The translations under genes were made by a program, and so were the position numbers. From the NCBI GenBank assembly GCA_936432065.2, contig OW386290.2, forward strand, positions 52,966,843 to 53,030,842: a stretch of DNA of 64,000 nucleotides. Reading direction: 5' to 3'. Origin of the DNA: Rutpela maculata. Lineage: Eukaryota; Arthropoda; Insecta; Coleoptera; Cerambycidae. Shown here in pieces: positions 45,540-57,645 of this stretch (its first letter is position 1; each line of letters begins with the position of its first letter). Under the pieces are notes generated by a model. The model searched no databases, was not told the DNA's origin, and saw nothing but the letters and a program-made list of their open reading frames with translations.

Positions 45540-46413
45540 TTGACTTATGCCCGCCATATTTCTCAAATGTATGTATCAGACCTCAGACCTACCACAAGGC
45601 AGGCTAGCACGTGTACATATTCATGGGAGCAACTAATACGTGAAGAGTCAGATTCCTCTTCATGCGGCGAATGCTCAGACTCTACCACAAGCAAGGAGAG
45701 TGTTGATGCTAATTTAGATATCACCGAACTCTTAAGGGACGACCCTACCAAGCAAAATATTTTCAGACCCGAAATATCAGAGGAAATAGCGAGCAGATGG
45801 AAAAACAAAAACTATTTATCGCAGGAGCTTGACAAAGATTCCAAAAAAAAAAAAACAACTATTGGAAAAATGGTGTGCCCCATCTAATTGCACCATCCTA
45901 CAGGGACCTCAGCTAAACTCTAAGGTACAGTCTCCCAATGAACAGAGAAAAGAAACTTTCTTGTTGGAATTACAAGAGGTGCTAGGAAAAGGTTTAGCTG
46001 CTCTTGGCAGCACCCTAGACGACTTAATTAAAGGAAATAATTCGGAACAGGAAGAAACAAATCCAAATCTAACAATTTTATGCTACGTTCTCCACAAGAT
46101 CTCCAATCACAGGAAATTCCAGTTGTACCCACATTTTAACTCCAAGGTACAAAAAATGGCTGCCGCACAACCGCCAGACTCGCTCCTCTTCGGCGAAAAT
46201 TTCGCGGAAAAATGTAAAAACATAAAAGCCTTTGAAACTACTGCCAAGGAACCTAAGGCAGGCCCATTGACTTCAAAAAACTACAAAGGCAAAAATGTAA
46301 AAACCAAATGGAAAGGGAAATTTATGAACAAACCCCAGAACAGGACAAGATTCAACAAATACAACAGGGACAAGGAACCGAGAAGGGACAGGAAGGAACG
46401 GAAAAAACGCTAG
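45540..46413 (+). pseudogene. DIRS gag-like ORF1, one frame break
   Basis: Two frames (45540-45887 and 45829-46413) join across a run of twelve A at 45842-45853; a one-base change there would split a single ORF. The first part is acidic and Ser-rich (SDSSSCGECSDSTTSKES). The second has EKWCAPSNCTILQGPQLN, LQEVLGKGLAALGSTLDDL and a strongly basic C-terminus (RRDRKERKKR), as in DIRS-type gag proteins that bind nucleic acid. No zinc knuckle. The start is not certain. Confidence 0.65.
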
Positions 46414-48097
46414 AGGTAAGGGAAGTAAGGGAAGACGGAAAATACTCTGGAAGAATAAAGTTTTATATTGACGAATGGGAACAAATAACTAATAACCACC
46501 TCATTTTAGATTGGGTGAAAGGCTATAAAATTCCATTTAACAGTAAACCGCATCAATACAAGTTACTTAAAAAGCCAAAATTAAGTCATAAAGAACTAAT
46601 ACTATATTCTCATAGTGTAAGAAATCTTCTAGAGATGGTAGCAATAAAAATAATCTACAATTGTAAAGATCAGTTTTTGTCTCCGTTTTGTCTAAGACAA
46701 AAACAGAATGGTGAACATAGATTTATTTTAAATCTTAAAAACCTGAATAAATTTATCACTGCGTCTCAAAACAGCAAGAAAACTTAATGCTAAGAACTGG
46801 TTTGTTGCCTCTATAGACCTCAAGAGCGCTTACTTTTTAATTCCGATTTATGATAAACACAAAAAATACCTTAGGTTTATATTTAAAAATAACATAAATG
46901 AATTTCAGTGCCTGCCCTTTGGGTTGTGCACAGCGCCATACGTATTTTCAAAATTGCTGAAACCAGTCTTTTCACATCTAAGAAATAGGCAATTCCTATC
47001 AGTTACCTATTTAGATGACTTTTTAATAATCAGTAAAGTCTTTCAGGGCTGTGAACAAAAGATACTAGAAACACATCAACTTTTAATCAAATTGGGGTTT
47101 TTCATTAACACAGAAAAAAGTCACATGTGCCATCACACGAAATACAGTTTCTAGACTTTACATTAAATACCCAAACTATGAAAATATGCATCACCGGAAA
47201 AAAAATCGCTTATTAACAAAATAATTGTAAGGAAGAAAATTAAGGGAACACTGGTATCTATATGTACTGCGGCTGAATACGGCTGGCTATATATAAAGTC
47301 CTTTAAAAGAGAAAAATATCTCTCTTTGAAAACAAATAATGGCAACTACAACGGGTACATGGCCGTGGCTCCACATTTAAAAAAGATTTTATATGGCGGT
47401 TAAATCACATCAATACTACACAACAAAACATAAAATCGCCAAATTATGACCTAACCATATTTACCGTTGCATCCAAATCCGGTTGGGGTAGCTTCTGCGA
47501 GGAGCAGGAAACCAAGGAGTTTTGGCAACAGAGAGAAAGGGAGGAAACATAAATGTGCTTGAACTTGGGGCACCTTAGGGCCGCATTCTACGGCCTTAAA
47601 ACATTTGCATAATCTTTAGAAAGGCGTAACATTTTATTAAAAATCGATAACAAACCGCCATATTTGTAATCAACAGAATGGAAAGTATTAACTACAAAAA
47701 ATTAAAACTAGTTGCAATGACAGTGGTGCGAACAAAGCTACATATTTGTTTTTGCTAGATACAAAACACCTTAGAAAACATCATAGCAGACAAAAACTCA
47801 AGGTCTAAAAACGTAGATACCGAATTCGCACTTGACGACGAAGCATTCGCAGAGATAACAGCCAAACTAGGGGAGCCTCAAATAGACCTGTTTGCAACAT
47901 ATTTAAATGATAAATGCAATAAATTTGTATCATGGCTCCCTGACCCAGAGTCTGTAGCCGTAGACGCATTCACGCAAAACTGGAAAGACTTAGATGGGTA
48001 CATATTTCCGCCTTTCTCTCTGATACCAAAAATCTTAAGCAAAATAGAATCGGACAATGCAGAATGCTTGGTGGTATATCCAATATGGAAATCATAG
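46308..48097 (+). pseudogene. DIRS reverse transcriptase-RNase H, broken
   Basis: ORF2 overlaps gag. 46308-46787 holds the RT N-terminus (YIDEWEQITNNHLILDWVKG, YKIPFNSKP, RFILNLKNLNKFI). After a frame change near 46775 come VASIDLKSAYFLIPI, CLPFGLCTAPYVFSKLL and VTYLDDFLIISK (catalytic YLDD), up to 47154. Further frame changes lead to the RNase H part (LTIFTVASKSGWGSFCEEQ, where the expected catalytic Asp of the SDAS motif reads Val). Last comes the linker typical of DIRS, GEPQIDLFATYLND and WLPDPESVAVDAF, to about 48097. The polymerase centre is preserved but the whole frame is interrupted at least four times. Confidence 0.8.
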
Positions 48098-48249
48098 CCA
48101 TGGTATCCGTAATTAAGGTCAATGATAAACTCAGAGGTGGTCGTATTGCAACCCCGACCTAACTTACTTTTATCTCCTTTCAGACAACCCCATCCAATTT
48201 GGCAACACCTTACCCTAGGTGCTGCAATTTTAACAAGTGCGCCTACATC

Positions 48250-48979
48250 AAGAAAAACATTCAAGAGGACGCCATGGATATAATGCTGGCCTCCTTAAGT
48301 AAAAGTACCTTAAAACAGTACAACACGACTTACTCAAAATGGTGGACGTTCTGTAGTAATAATAATAATCCTAATCTAATTTCCCAACCAAGCGTGAAAA
48401 ATAGAAAAGTTAACTTTAGAACACTTAACGATTAGAATGATTTTACTACTAGCGTCTGGCTCGGCACATCGAGTACAGACGTTCTCAAAAATTAGAATCA
48501 GTAACATTCACACATTCGAAGAGGGGATCGAAATAAAATTTTCAGACATTTTGAAAACGTCTGGAACCAAAAAACCACAGCCACATCTGAAGTTCCCCTA
48601 CTTTAGAGAAAATCCCGAATTTTGTACTGCTCCGACGATATTACATTATATAAACCGGACAAAACAAATAAGAGGAAGTGAGGACATCCTTATTTTAACT
48701 ATTAAAAAGCCTCACAGACCTGCTTCAACTCAAACCTTAAGCCGCTGGATTAAAAATAGCCTCAACAACTCCGGTATTGACGTGCAAAAATTTAAGGGCC
48801 ATAGCACTAGAAGTGCAGCCGCTTCAGCAGCCCTTAGGGCAGGCACTTCCATCGACAGCATAAGAGAAGCTGCGGGATGGTCGGAAAAAAGCGAAACGTT
48901 CAATAAAAACAAACCATTGTGTTCAAAGGACTTTTTTGCAAATTACATAAAAAAAAATGGTAAATGCAAAATAAATTAG
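48250..48979 (+). pseudogene. DIRS tyrosine recombinase, catalytic Tyr apparently lost
   Basis: Integrase-type recombinase that in DIRS elements inserts a circular DNA copy. The first part reads MLASLSKSTLKQYNTTYSKW (48279 on). A stop at 48433 and a frame change precede the catalytic domain (48437-48979): LLLASGSAHRVQTFSKIRIS carries the first Arg; GHSTRSAAASAALRAG carries the HxxR pair; IREAAGWSEKS follows. In related proteins the nucleophile sits in a short F..FY.KP motif after GWS; here it reads TFNKNKPL, so the Phe-Tyr pair seems deleted. If so the protein is dead even apart from the stop. The alignment is from memory of the family. Confidence 0.78.
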
Positions 48980-49369
48980 GTTAGGGTAACGTATTTTGAT
49001 TCACTTCAAATAGCTTATGATTTAGGTATATTTAATGGTTAAGGTTTTATAGTCAAATGTGTGAGGTGTGGTACGGTACCGGTTTCAGTGAGTGGACATC
49101 GATCGGCGAAGTCAACTTCGCCAGGACGTTAATCTAAATAAGGCATTAAAAAAAAATGGTGAATTGTTAATGTTTAATGGTTAATGATCAATCGTTTCCA
49201 ATATTTAATAGTTCAGGTTCAATTGTTAACATTGATTAATATTAGGAAATACACAATAGAGCATATTATTAGGCTAGATATTTTGTATAATTTTATTAAT
49301 AGAAATAAATAAGTATAAAATAAATAAAAGTGCGTAGTTACTGGTGGAAGATCGCCATATACTCCAAAC

Positions 49370-49490
49370 ATCTACAGGGTGTTCTATTCGGATGTGACCA
49401 AACGAAGCATAATTAAGGATTAAACGACTTACCTGTAAGGAAGTTCAATCCAAATAATACGAGTTTGGTCACATCCCAATAGACGCCCGC
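49370..49490 (+). repeat. DIRS internal complementary region
   Basis: 49372-49416 (ACAGGGTGTTCTATTCGGAT, then GTGACCAAACGAAG) is complementary to the left edge at 45011-45050. 49404-49486 (AAGGATTAAACGACTTACCT, then GTAAGGAAGTTCAATCC) is complementary to the right edge at 49695-49760. Confidence 0.85.
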
Positions 49491-49764
49491 CCTTTTTGTG
49501 TTTAAGCTAGGAAGAACAAATTCTAATTAACAGAAACAAAACATGTACCAGCACTTTACCGGCCCAGGCGATCTTACCTGCTCCAGAAGTATAATGATAA
49601 AGGTCGGCTCATGTGGGACGGGTGAATCATCGCTTATCTCTCTAAAACTTGCGCGTAACAGCTTAGGAAGTATGACTACAGGGTGTTCTATTCGGATGTG
49701 ACCAAACTCGTATAATTTGGATTGAACTTCCTTACAGGTAAGTCGTTTAATCCTTGATTATATC

Positions 49765-50720
49765 ATACATGATTAATATAAAATTATAATCAAAAATAGG
49801 AAATTCCAAGAAAAAATTAAGTAACTTTTGTTGGTTGGTTCCTAGACCATCCTTTTAAGTGATAGCAGTACGATCTATTTGAATTATTTGATTGTCAAAG
49901 AACGATATTTGTCGCTTGGGAAGCATTGTAGATGTTAACGTACCTTCTCATCCCTATTGTGGCCAACTCCAAAAAGTATTTCTGATTTCTTGCAATCTTT
50001 GTAAACTACACTCTAAATGGAACAACATAAAAAGTTAGTACATGTTATAGCATTAGCAGCAGTATTGGTATTAAATTTAAAGACAGGGTTAGTACAGGGG
50101 TCATGACAAGCGTATGTGGGGGGATCCGAAAGCAGGATTGGATGGTGATAAATGATATGATACGATTTTGTTGGTTTTAATATCAGACAGACATTGTGTG
50201 CGGATCAAGTTAATAAGCAAAATGGAGAAAGAACAAACTGAATGAGAGAATGAAGGCAAGAGTCGTGCAAACTTTGACGTGCGATGAAAGTAAAATAACT
50301 ACAATACGATTAAAATGGATTACGTTCCCACTCTAATCTCAAAAACAAAGGAGAAAGATTGAAAAAACTATGTTTTCATGATATGTCCGTTCTAAATCAG
50401 CCATTGCAATTTCAATAACTTAGTTCGAACTGTTCTGAAAATCTTTTAGTTACGTTGAAAAATGTCCTACTTTTTAAGATTTTGACCAAACCAGTTTTAA
50501 ATTCGTTATATCTTGGAAAGTGTGCATCCTATGTGAATAATATTTTAGTTATCGAATAAGCACAGCCCTTTTAGTATTATTAAATTTTTTCATAATTTCT
50601 ATTTAAAAATTTTGGAATTATTTTCAAGAACGTGACCGCATATTTATTCAGTTATTTTTCAAAAGCATTTATATTTTTTTTTGATAAAATTATTACATAA
50701 AATATAAACATTTTCAAAAA
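49765..50720. other. No recognised feature
   Basis: Mixed non-coding DNA after the DIRS element. No coding frame or repeat supported. Confidence 0.35.
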
Positions 50721-50724
50721 AAAT

Positions 50725-50890
50725 TGGCGTTTACTATACAGATCGGTCCATTGTAATGCACTATGAACACTTCATATGCGAAGAAATCACACCAACTGAC
50801 GCTTGCCCATTGAAGGCATATTGACAGGTGGGTGTAGAGGCAAAGAATAAGCCCCAGGCGACTTCTGTTGTACTGTTCTCCGTGATTAAA
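50725..50890. repeat. Dispersed repeat copy lacking the palindromic insertion
   Basis: Matches both flanks of the 37.3-38.4 kb insertion as one continuous sequence (TCCATTGTAAT...GAACACTTCATATGCGAAGAAATC then CCAACTGACGCTTGCCC). Confidence 0.55.
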
Positions 50891-51199
50891 TCTTGAAATC
50901 GGTTAAAAATTAGAATCCTTATTTTACGTTTTTTGTAACATTCGATTTGTTAAATAAAAATTTTGTTTTGTTTTTTCGAAACAAACAAGTAATTCTACAA
51001 AGCTCGATTATAGTTCATCTAGAGCTTTCATAAACAACGGACGCGCTTTTAAAAACGCTCCTAAAAATTTGCGTAAAAACCCGATCATAAGCTGATTCAA
51101 TAGGGCAAAATTATTTTTGTTGTGTTAGGTGAAAAATTCTACATTAATTGATACATATAAGCATAACGACAATTAAGTTGTATTGCTAATATTTCAATA

Positions 51200-52450
51200 A
51201 TACAGGCGATTAAAATCTCCCAGTGCATAAACAAGTGAAAAACAGATTGCGACAAGGAGCATCGAAAGAGCCAACCCAAACCACCCATGAAGCAATAAAT
51301 CATAGTGAAGTACAGTGTGACATCATATACCCCGAGATACTAACGAAAATATACAGGGAATACAGAGATAAGTCTTTACTCTTCAATTTTACCACTTAAC
51401 TTTATTTATACTTTAAGTGCTTGCTACTTGCTAGCTTGGACCATCTAAAGAATTTTTTGGACAAACAAATTTTGACGCGTTTACCTCTAAAAGGTAATAA
51501 ATTAAAAGCAGAGCACTTTTCTTTTCTCTCAGCAAATATCTAAACTAAATCCAAGATAACCAGTGGCATACTATTAGGTTAATAGTACATCGTGCCAAAA
51601 CTGAATTGCCTTCAGCACATCAACAAAAAAACACGCGATATAAATTTTTCCAAGAAATAATATATCCGTTCATCGAGAGAAATAAACTATCATGGGACCT
51701 GACCAAACGACTGTACATAGCCATCATAGTGCCAACGATGGAGTTAAAAACGCAGCAACAACAAAATCCAACAGAAGAAGTTCAAGAAGAGCTGAAAGGG
51801 ACATCATCCAACTACTCGCAAAAACAAGACGAAAACAGTGACATAAAACATCAACACTTCTAGGGGGAAAGACAATTACAAAAAGGATAGAAATGCACGC
51901 AATGAAGTACTGATGACATGTCCAAAGAAGGGACCCAACACATCTACTGAAGAAAGCGTTAATATTGAACAGCAACAAACTAAAAATAGTGAGATCATAC
52001 TATACGTGGAGAACAACAATCAAGAGCAAACTAGAAACGGACCAAGCATACTGGGAAAGAAAAGCGAGGGAAAAAATGAATACCACAAAGAAATCGCAAC
52101 GATAGATGCTCTACCAGAATCATAAACGGGAATCAGAAGACTCAGAAGAAGAAGAAAATTTCTAGAAGCAGACACAAAAAAGAGGAGCATAAAGACTCTA
52201 TATCACGACACAATGCGGCAAAGCATTTCACAAACACCTATTTTGCCTATCCAATACTCCTGTATCATGCGTCATGTGGCTCTCCCTGCTGACAACAAGC
52301 ATGACCCAATCCAACCCAGCGTGGATATAGCCAGCCCAGCGGTATATTTTGGGAGTGGCAACAATGCTTACCGCATGCTGGTAAATCAATCAGTCAAAAA
52401 TAAAAACAGCGGGCTTTTAGGAAAGAAACTAAAAATTAATTTTAAATAGA
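51200..52450 (+). other. Degenerate coding-like DNA, unassigned
   Basis: Plus-strand frames 51606-51863 and 51913-52125 are rich in Lys, Gln, Glu and Asn. TKRLYIAIIVPTM near 51695 faintly resembles the thumb of LINE reverse transcriptases (KK.LY..I..P). Not strong enough to call a family. Confidence 0.25.
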
Positions 52451-53703
52451 AACAACTTCTTAAACGAGACAATATCCCAGTAGAAGCTTCCCCAGACATT
52501 TGATAACATGGCAGGCGTCGATACTGTGGAAAAACTTCAAAGCCCCAAATCAGTGATTTGCGATGTCCCCATAGTACCCACTGTCGAAAATTTGGTATTA
52601 GTCTGTGCACTGTAGACACCTTCTCTGTCTACAGTCTATTTTCGAATGTCTCTGCAAGTAGTTCCCTTATTTGCCTCATGGTATAATTTATGCGATACCA
52701 TTTAATTATTTGTTTTCATTCAAACAAGTTATAAACTTTAATTTTTTTTTTTTTGGAAACGAATTTTAGATTTGTAGAACTCAGACCAAAAAAAGGCTGA
52801 TTAAGGGAAATCATTCGTGTAGAGTCCAATTTTTGTACAGTTGCCGGGGGGTAGTACCCTGAACAATATACTAAAAGCCCTGACCGGTGAGAGGTGAGCA
52901 GGTAGTTAAAGGGGTAGTTAAAATTCCCCTTTTCACGCTTTTCTTGAATAACTCGAAAACTACAACCTCTAGCGAAAAAATATATACAAAATATATTATA
53001 TATACAAAACTAAACTAGATGAAATTTTCTACAAATAAGTTCCTACTCATTTTTTATGTAGGATCAATACTTTACGAGATATAAAGGGTGGAAAAATCAC
53101 GAATTTTTAAAAATCATGTTTTAATGGTATAAAATGAAAGTTTGATATTAAATGAAGTCGGTTCAGACCGAATATTAATGTCTGTACAACATCAAAGTGC
53201 AATAGTACTGGACAAAGTATGTGACATAAACACCTCAAATATATTTATTTATGTTATGTTATTTATTTTTGTTGTAAGTGCACTTTTTTTGGTCGAGAAT
53301 ACAGTTTGCAGAGGTTTGCAAGTATTCCAGACCAAAAAATCGCACTGTACGACCCGCGGTGTTTATTATATTTTTCGTCATACCCATGAATAGTTAAACT
53401 AGAAAAAAACTTGAGAAAGCTATAATTATTTGAGTCAGGTTTCATATTTGCTAAGCAAATAGTAAAGGTAGCGATGCACAGTGGAGTATTTGCCTGATCT
53501 AGCTGGCCAAAAATCAATTTCAAAAAAGTCTTATCAATGAAAATTAGGTATCGCCTCTTAAAGATGAATAGCAGAGGGGCATAAAACCACCACGCTGGCT
53601 GTGTGACATAGAGTCAGCAGTACTGTCATAGTACTAGTTTCAACTTGATGTTCGCTTGGAATGCATATTGCTGGTGTCTGTGTAATTGAAAATTGCGTAC
53701 AAT

Positions 53704-54764
53704 TAGAGTAAAAACACACTAGGCGTTTTTCGCCGAGTCGGCAGCCGACTCGGCAGCCGCCTGTAACAACACACACGAAGCGGTTTAACTAGTTGTCGCA
53801 GAAAGCATCAAAATACAACGTTGTCAGTTCGCAGTAGTACAGCTAGGAGGAAGAATTAATTCTGTTGGGTTTATTATATTGTCAATCAAAAAAAGAAAAA
53901 ATAGGCGTATGTGGGAACATCCAATTGTTAAGGAACGCCAGACAAAAAGTTTATATAATACCTGTCACCCATTCCTGTCTGTTATTTCACGCAAAGTATT
54001 TGTAAACAGATTTGATTTGGCAAACACGCATCAAATTTACAACTGAAACACGCAGCCTCGTGTGTGCGGTTACATGTAATACCCATATACGAGAGGACGA
54101 GCGTCAACGCCCCTCAACGAGCGGCCCATGGTCCAGACGATGTGCCGAGGCGTGTCGCCTAAGATCAAAATCACGTGTGTGCGTTTCTATGATTTAGTCA
54201 CAGAAGACTAAACAATCAGAATGGAATCTTTCAGGGAGGGGGAAGGTTCGCGCATTTCTAAGCGCGCATCGAATCCCCATATGTTCCTGGAATAGAATAC
54301 AGCGATGCCACATTTGGTAGATTGAGAGCAACAAATAATCTGGTACTCAATGCAGAGTTGCCAGATGTACAAAGAAATCTGATTTGTACAATACATACTT
54401 TGTAATTTTGAAAATAGATTAGAAAAATCAACAAAATGACAAGTTCAGCATTATGTCAAACCAAGACAACTTTTAGACAATTCGGAAAGAGTGATTTTGC
54501 AAATTTGATTAAAGTTGAAGATTTGTGCAAAATTAAATTATAAACTCCTAATTGCGACCCTGACTGCAACATTACAAAATACGCCCCTGATATCTATTCC
54601 AACAAGATACGCGATTCTGGAGTTAAATTGTACAAAGCATATGCCGCCAGTTTCCATTCTGATTGTTTAGTCTTCTGTGATTTAGTATAGAACCTTGTGC
54701 CGAGTCGTCTGCCGAGTCGGCTGCCGACTCGGCGAAAAACGCCTAGTGTGTTTTTACCCTAAAA
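53704..54764. mobile_element. Nested 1.06-kb TIR element, possibly PIF/Harbinger
   Basis: Ends (G)AGTAAAAACACACTAGGCG, then TTTTTCGCCGAGTCGGCAGC, are inverted at 54695-54764. A plus-strand KKRKNRRMWEHPIVKERQTK at 53889 resembles the N-terminal start of Harbinger-type transposases (W.HP....R). An inner inverted pair (ACAGAAGACTAAACAATCAG at 54199 against 54657-54681) hints at further layering. TTA/TAA flanks fit a 3-bp insertion site only loosely. Confidence 0.5.
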
Positions 54765-55653
54765 GTGATTTACATACCTGCAAAAAAGTTATATATTCTT
54801 GGAACCATGGAACATCTTGAGGGGGGTAAGTAAGAGTATATTTAACTTTTTTTTGTAGGGAATCGTGTTCTGAACAAGTTTATCTATGTTCGATTAGCCT
54901 TAAAAAGGCGTACTTTTCGAGATATATATATTCAAATGAAAAATAACACGAAAAAACGTATATACAGTGTGTCTCATTTAAAATGAAGACACCCGGATAT
55001 TTTCGTAATTTTTTGAAATCCAGATTTGAGCTTTGGTACAATTGTAGTCCTATATAAGACGCACATTTCGAGGCTACCAACTTAAATTCAAGTGACAAAC
55101 TGAGACAACGGCAGCCCCCCAAATGGGACCCATTCCCGATATTTTGCTTCGCGTTGAAGATATCGAAAAAAGTTATTAGAAAAAGTTGTACAGAATCTAA
55201 TTTTGAGCCCAAATACCAAATTTCATTACGAAATTCGCATTTTTATTTTTTCAATATTACTTTAAACTGTTGTTTTTTTTACTTATTTCAGTTAATTGTT
55301 TGTTTTTTTTCCGGGAATTATAGACGAGTCCCAATAAGTGACTCTTCCGAATAAAACATGCTATTCTTTCTTCAAACGTCGGTCAGCTATAGAAAAAATA
55401 AAGATAAAAATCTTGAATTTCACCACCAAAAATGCATTGTGTTCATATCACAAGGTCGGCGTATTAAATAAAATACGCGTTGCTATGGATATTACTTTTC
55501 CTGCCGCTCACAGCATCAGAAAAAATACTTTTTTCTTCAAGCGTATAACAATACTTACATTATATATTGCAACACGTCCTGGAGAAAGAGCCTATTTTTG
55601 TACTAATACAAATATTTTTCATATTTTTCCTAGGACAAAAATGAAACAATGTA

Positions 55654-56077
55654 CACTGCCGTGCAAAAGTAAATAGGACAGTGACAGTAGTGGTGTAATA
55701 TACACTGCGTCTAATTGCCGATTAGGCATGTACATTCACGTAGCGCGAGAGATATGACAACACAGCAGAGCAAACTCGCAACTCGCCCGTCGGCGAAGCA
55801 TCCCAGCTCTCAGTTATTTCATTTCAGCCAGCTGGCACACGCGATGTCTTAATTCTTACTCCCTATGCCTAGCCCGCCACTACACACACTGTATATGTAA
55901 TATAAATGTATCTGCTTTTCCACGCAGATAATTTACTAATTGCTGATCGTATTCAACCACCATTTATCTTTCGTCTCCCAGTTGACGGCCTTCTTTTAAT
56001 ACTCCTTTCTTCTTATCTCGCTTTTTAACTCTTAGGTACAATAGTAAGTGCTGCCTACTTAGTTTTGCACAGTAGTG
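55654..56077. mobile_element. 424-bp Tc1-like non-autonomous element
   Basis: CACTGCCGTGCAAAAGTAA at the left is inverted as CACTACTGTGCAAAACTAAG at the right, with TA on both sides (55652-55653, 56078-56079). CAC/AGTG..GTGCAAAA ends are typical of Tc1-like elements. Non-coding. Confidence 0.75.
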
Positions 56078-56174
56078 TACCTATCATGTAACGAATTAAC
56101 AATCCAAGTAGCTATGACTTGTCACAACTGTCAGTTTTAAATTTCACGTCGGGTTGTTTTTCAAATTGAAAAGC

Positions 56175-56412
56175 AAAAATATCTCAAGAAATGCAGGCAC
56201 ACCACCTGAATTACTTGAAATTGCAAAGTCATTAGTGGCAACATTAATTCCCGCGAAATCCAAAAAGATTTATGATAATGCGTACGATAAATTTATAAAA
56301 TGGGCCAAGGACTAGTACATATGTATTCTAAAAATGTGATGATAGCATATTTTACACATTTATCCAAAAAACTGAAAAGTTCAACTCTATGGGCGCAATA
56401 AATAAAGTGGTT
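56175..56412 (+). pseudogene. Crypton-like tyrosine recombinase, N-terminal fragment
   Basis: The frame reads PELLEIAKSLVATLIPAKSK, KIYDNAYDKFIKWAKD, a stop at 56313, then in the next frame YSKNVMIAYFTHLSKKLKSS and TLWAQ. The order (PAKS...Y...Y..F..W, ..N....YF..L......STLW) is that of the SAM-like core-binding domain of Crypton-type recombinases common in arthropods. The catalytic R-H-R-Y domain is not found downstream, so this is a remnant. Confidence 0.6.
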
Positions 56413-56548
56413 AGTACTACTATGTTATGCTTAATTAATAAATAAAATGGTTAGTGTTACCTATATTTTATTTTTTGCCAAGATTGAACATATTTGATGG
56501 ATTTTTGGAAATTAATGTCATGAATTTTTACTTTGACGCTTGAAGAAA

Positions 56549-56680
56549 AAATAGTATGTCACTCGGAGTAGAAGGCACATTATATGTTTCGCCCAGTTGT
56601 TCAGCCTCGGCTTGCGTCTGGGCTCAACATGTAATGTTCGCCTTCTCCTCCTAGTAACATAATATACTATTTCGTCATTC
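56549..56680. repeat. Palindrome
   Basis: AGTATGTCACTCGGAGTAGA, then AGGCACATTATATGTT, pair with 56618-56680 around a loop at 56598-56620. Confidence 0.6.
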
Positions 56681-57645
56681 CTCCCCCGTAAGTGTACTCT
56701 AATTCCATTGTTTTGTCGATCGTAAGTGACGCTTTATGTACTAGATATTTGTTGCCTTAAAATATAATATGCACCGCGGGTCGTACAGTGCCTATTTTTG
56801 GTCTCGAATACTTGCAAACCTCGGCTCTACGGGCCTCGGCATGCAATATATATTCTCGACCAAAAAAAGTTCACTTACGACCCTGGGTACATAAATAACT
56901 ATTACCCCCTTTGTTAATGGCAACGCACAGCCGTCTAAAAAGTCAAACTTTAATGTCATGAAATGAGTTAAGAAATGTTTTTCTGACGCTTGAAGAAAAA
57001 CACATGTTTAAATCTATATAATTTTACATTTTCCGGTTCGTCGAGAGAACTGAATTAAGAAAATAATAATATAGTTTTTCTGTTAGTTTTAAATTCATTT
57101 ATGTCATTAAAACTCTTTTTAATTCGCGATTTTTTCGCCCATTTTCTGTATCTCGTAAAATATTGATCCTAAAAAAAAAAAATGAATAGAAACTTATTTG
57201 TAGGAAATGCATCTAGTTTAATTTTGCATATAGACACTTCTTCCCTAGAAGTCGTAGTTTTCGAGTTATACAAGAAAAACGTGAAAAGGGGATCTTTAAA
57301 CTAACCCCCACCGGTCAGAACTTTTAGTAGGTATGTTGTTCAGAGCACTCCAGTCGACAACTATAAAAAATTTACCGCTACACGAATTATTTCCCCTATT
57401 TTTTCTTCATTGATTGGACTAACTGTTTCTTAGAGTAAACTGAACAATAGCGGCAATGGCAGAGTATGGCAGTGTAGTACTATGCACGAACACGAGATGG
57501 TTAATAATCGTCGCTCGTCGGAAATAGTCGTATCTCGAATCTACTCTTGCTAGCGGGCGAAAGTCAACTGGACATATTGCGTCTATGTTCATATTTGGAT
57601 GGATCGATCTGCATAATATTATGTCTACGTAGAAGCCGTCTTAGT

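Larger units (their letters stand above)
45011..49760 (+). mobile_element. DIRS-type tyrosine-recombinase retrotransposon
   Basis: This is a full-length DIRS layout. The left terminal repeat (45011-45143) is inverted at the right (49585-49716, extending to 49760). Then come gag, RT/RNase H and tyrosine recombinase on the plus strand, with an internal complementary region (49370-49490) before the right repeat. The internal region is complementary to both outer edges, as required for the circular-intermediate replication model of DIRS. Terminal identity is high, but coding frames have several lesions. Confidence 0.92.
52780..57423. mobile_element. 4.6-kb TIR element, TAGTCC-type ends
   Basis: Right end reads (reversed) TTAGTCCAATCAATGAA; the left (52780) is a diverged form. 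Arms run to about 53120 and 57100: AAAGCCCTGACCGGTGAGAG region, CCCCTTTTCACG, AACTCGAAAACTAC, ACAAATAAGTT, GGATCAATA(C/T)TTTACGAGATA. A further inner inverted pair is 53270-53385 against 56770-56890. The ends align with those of the 39.6-44.4 kb element. Harbinger-like, Tc1-like and Crypton-like sequences lie within. Confidence 0.7.
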
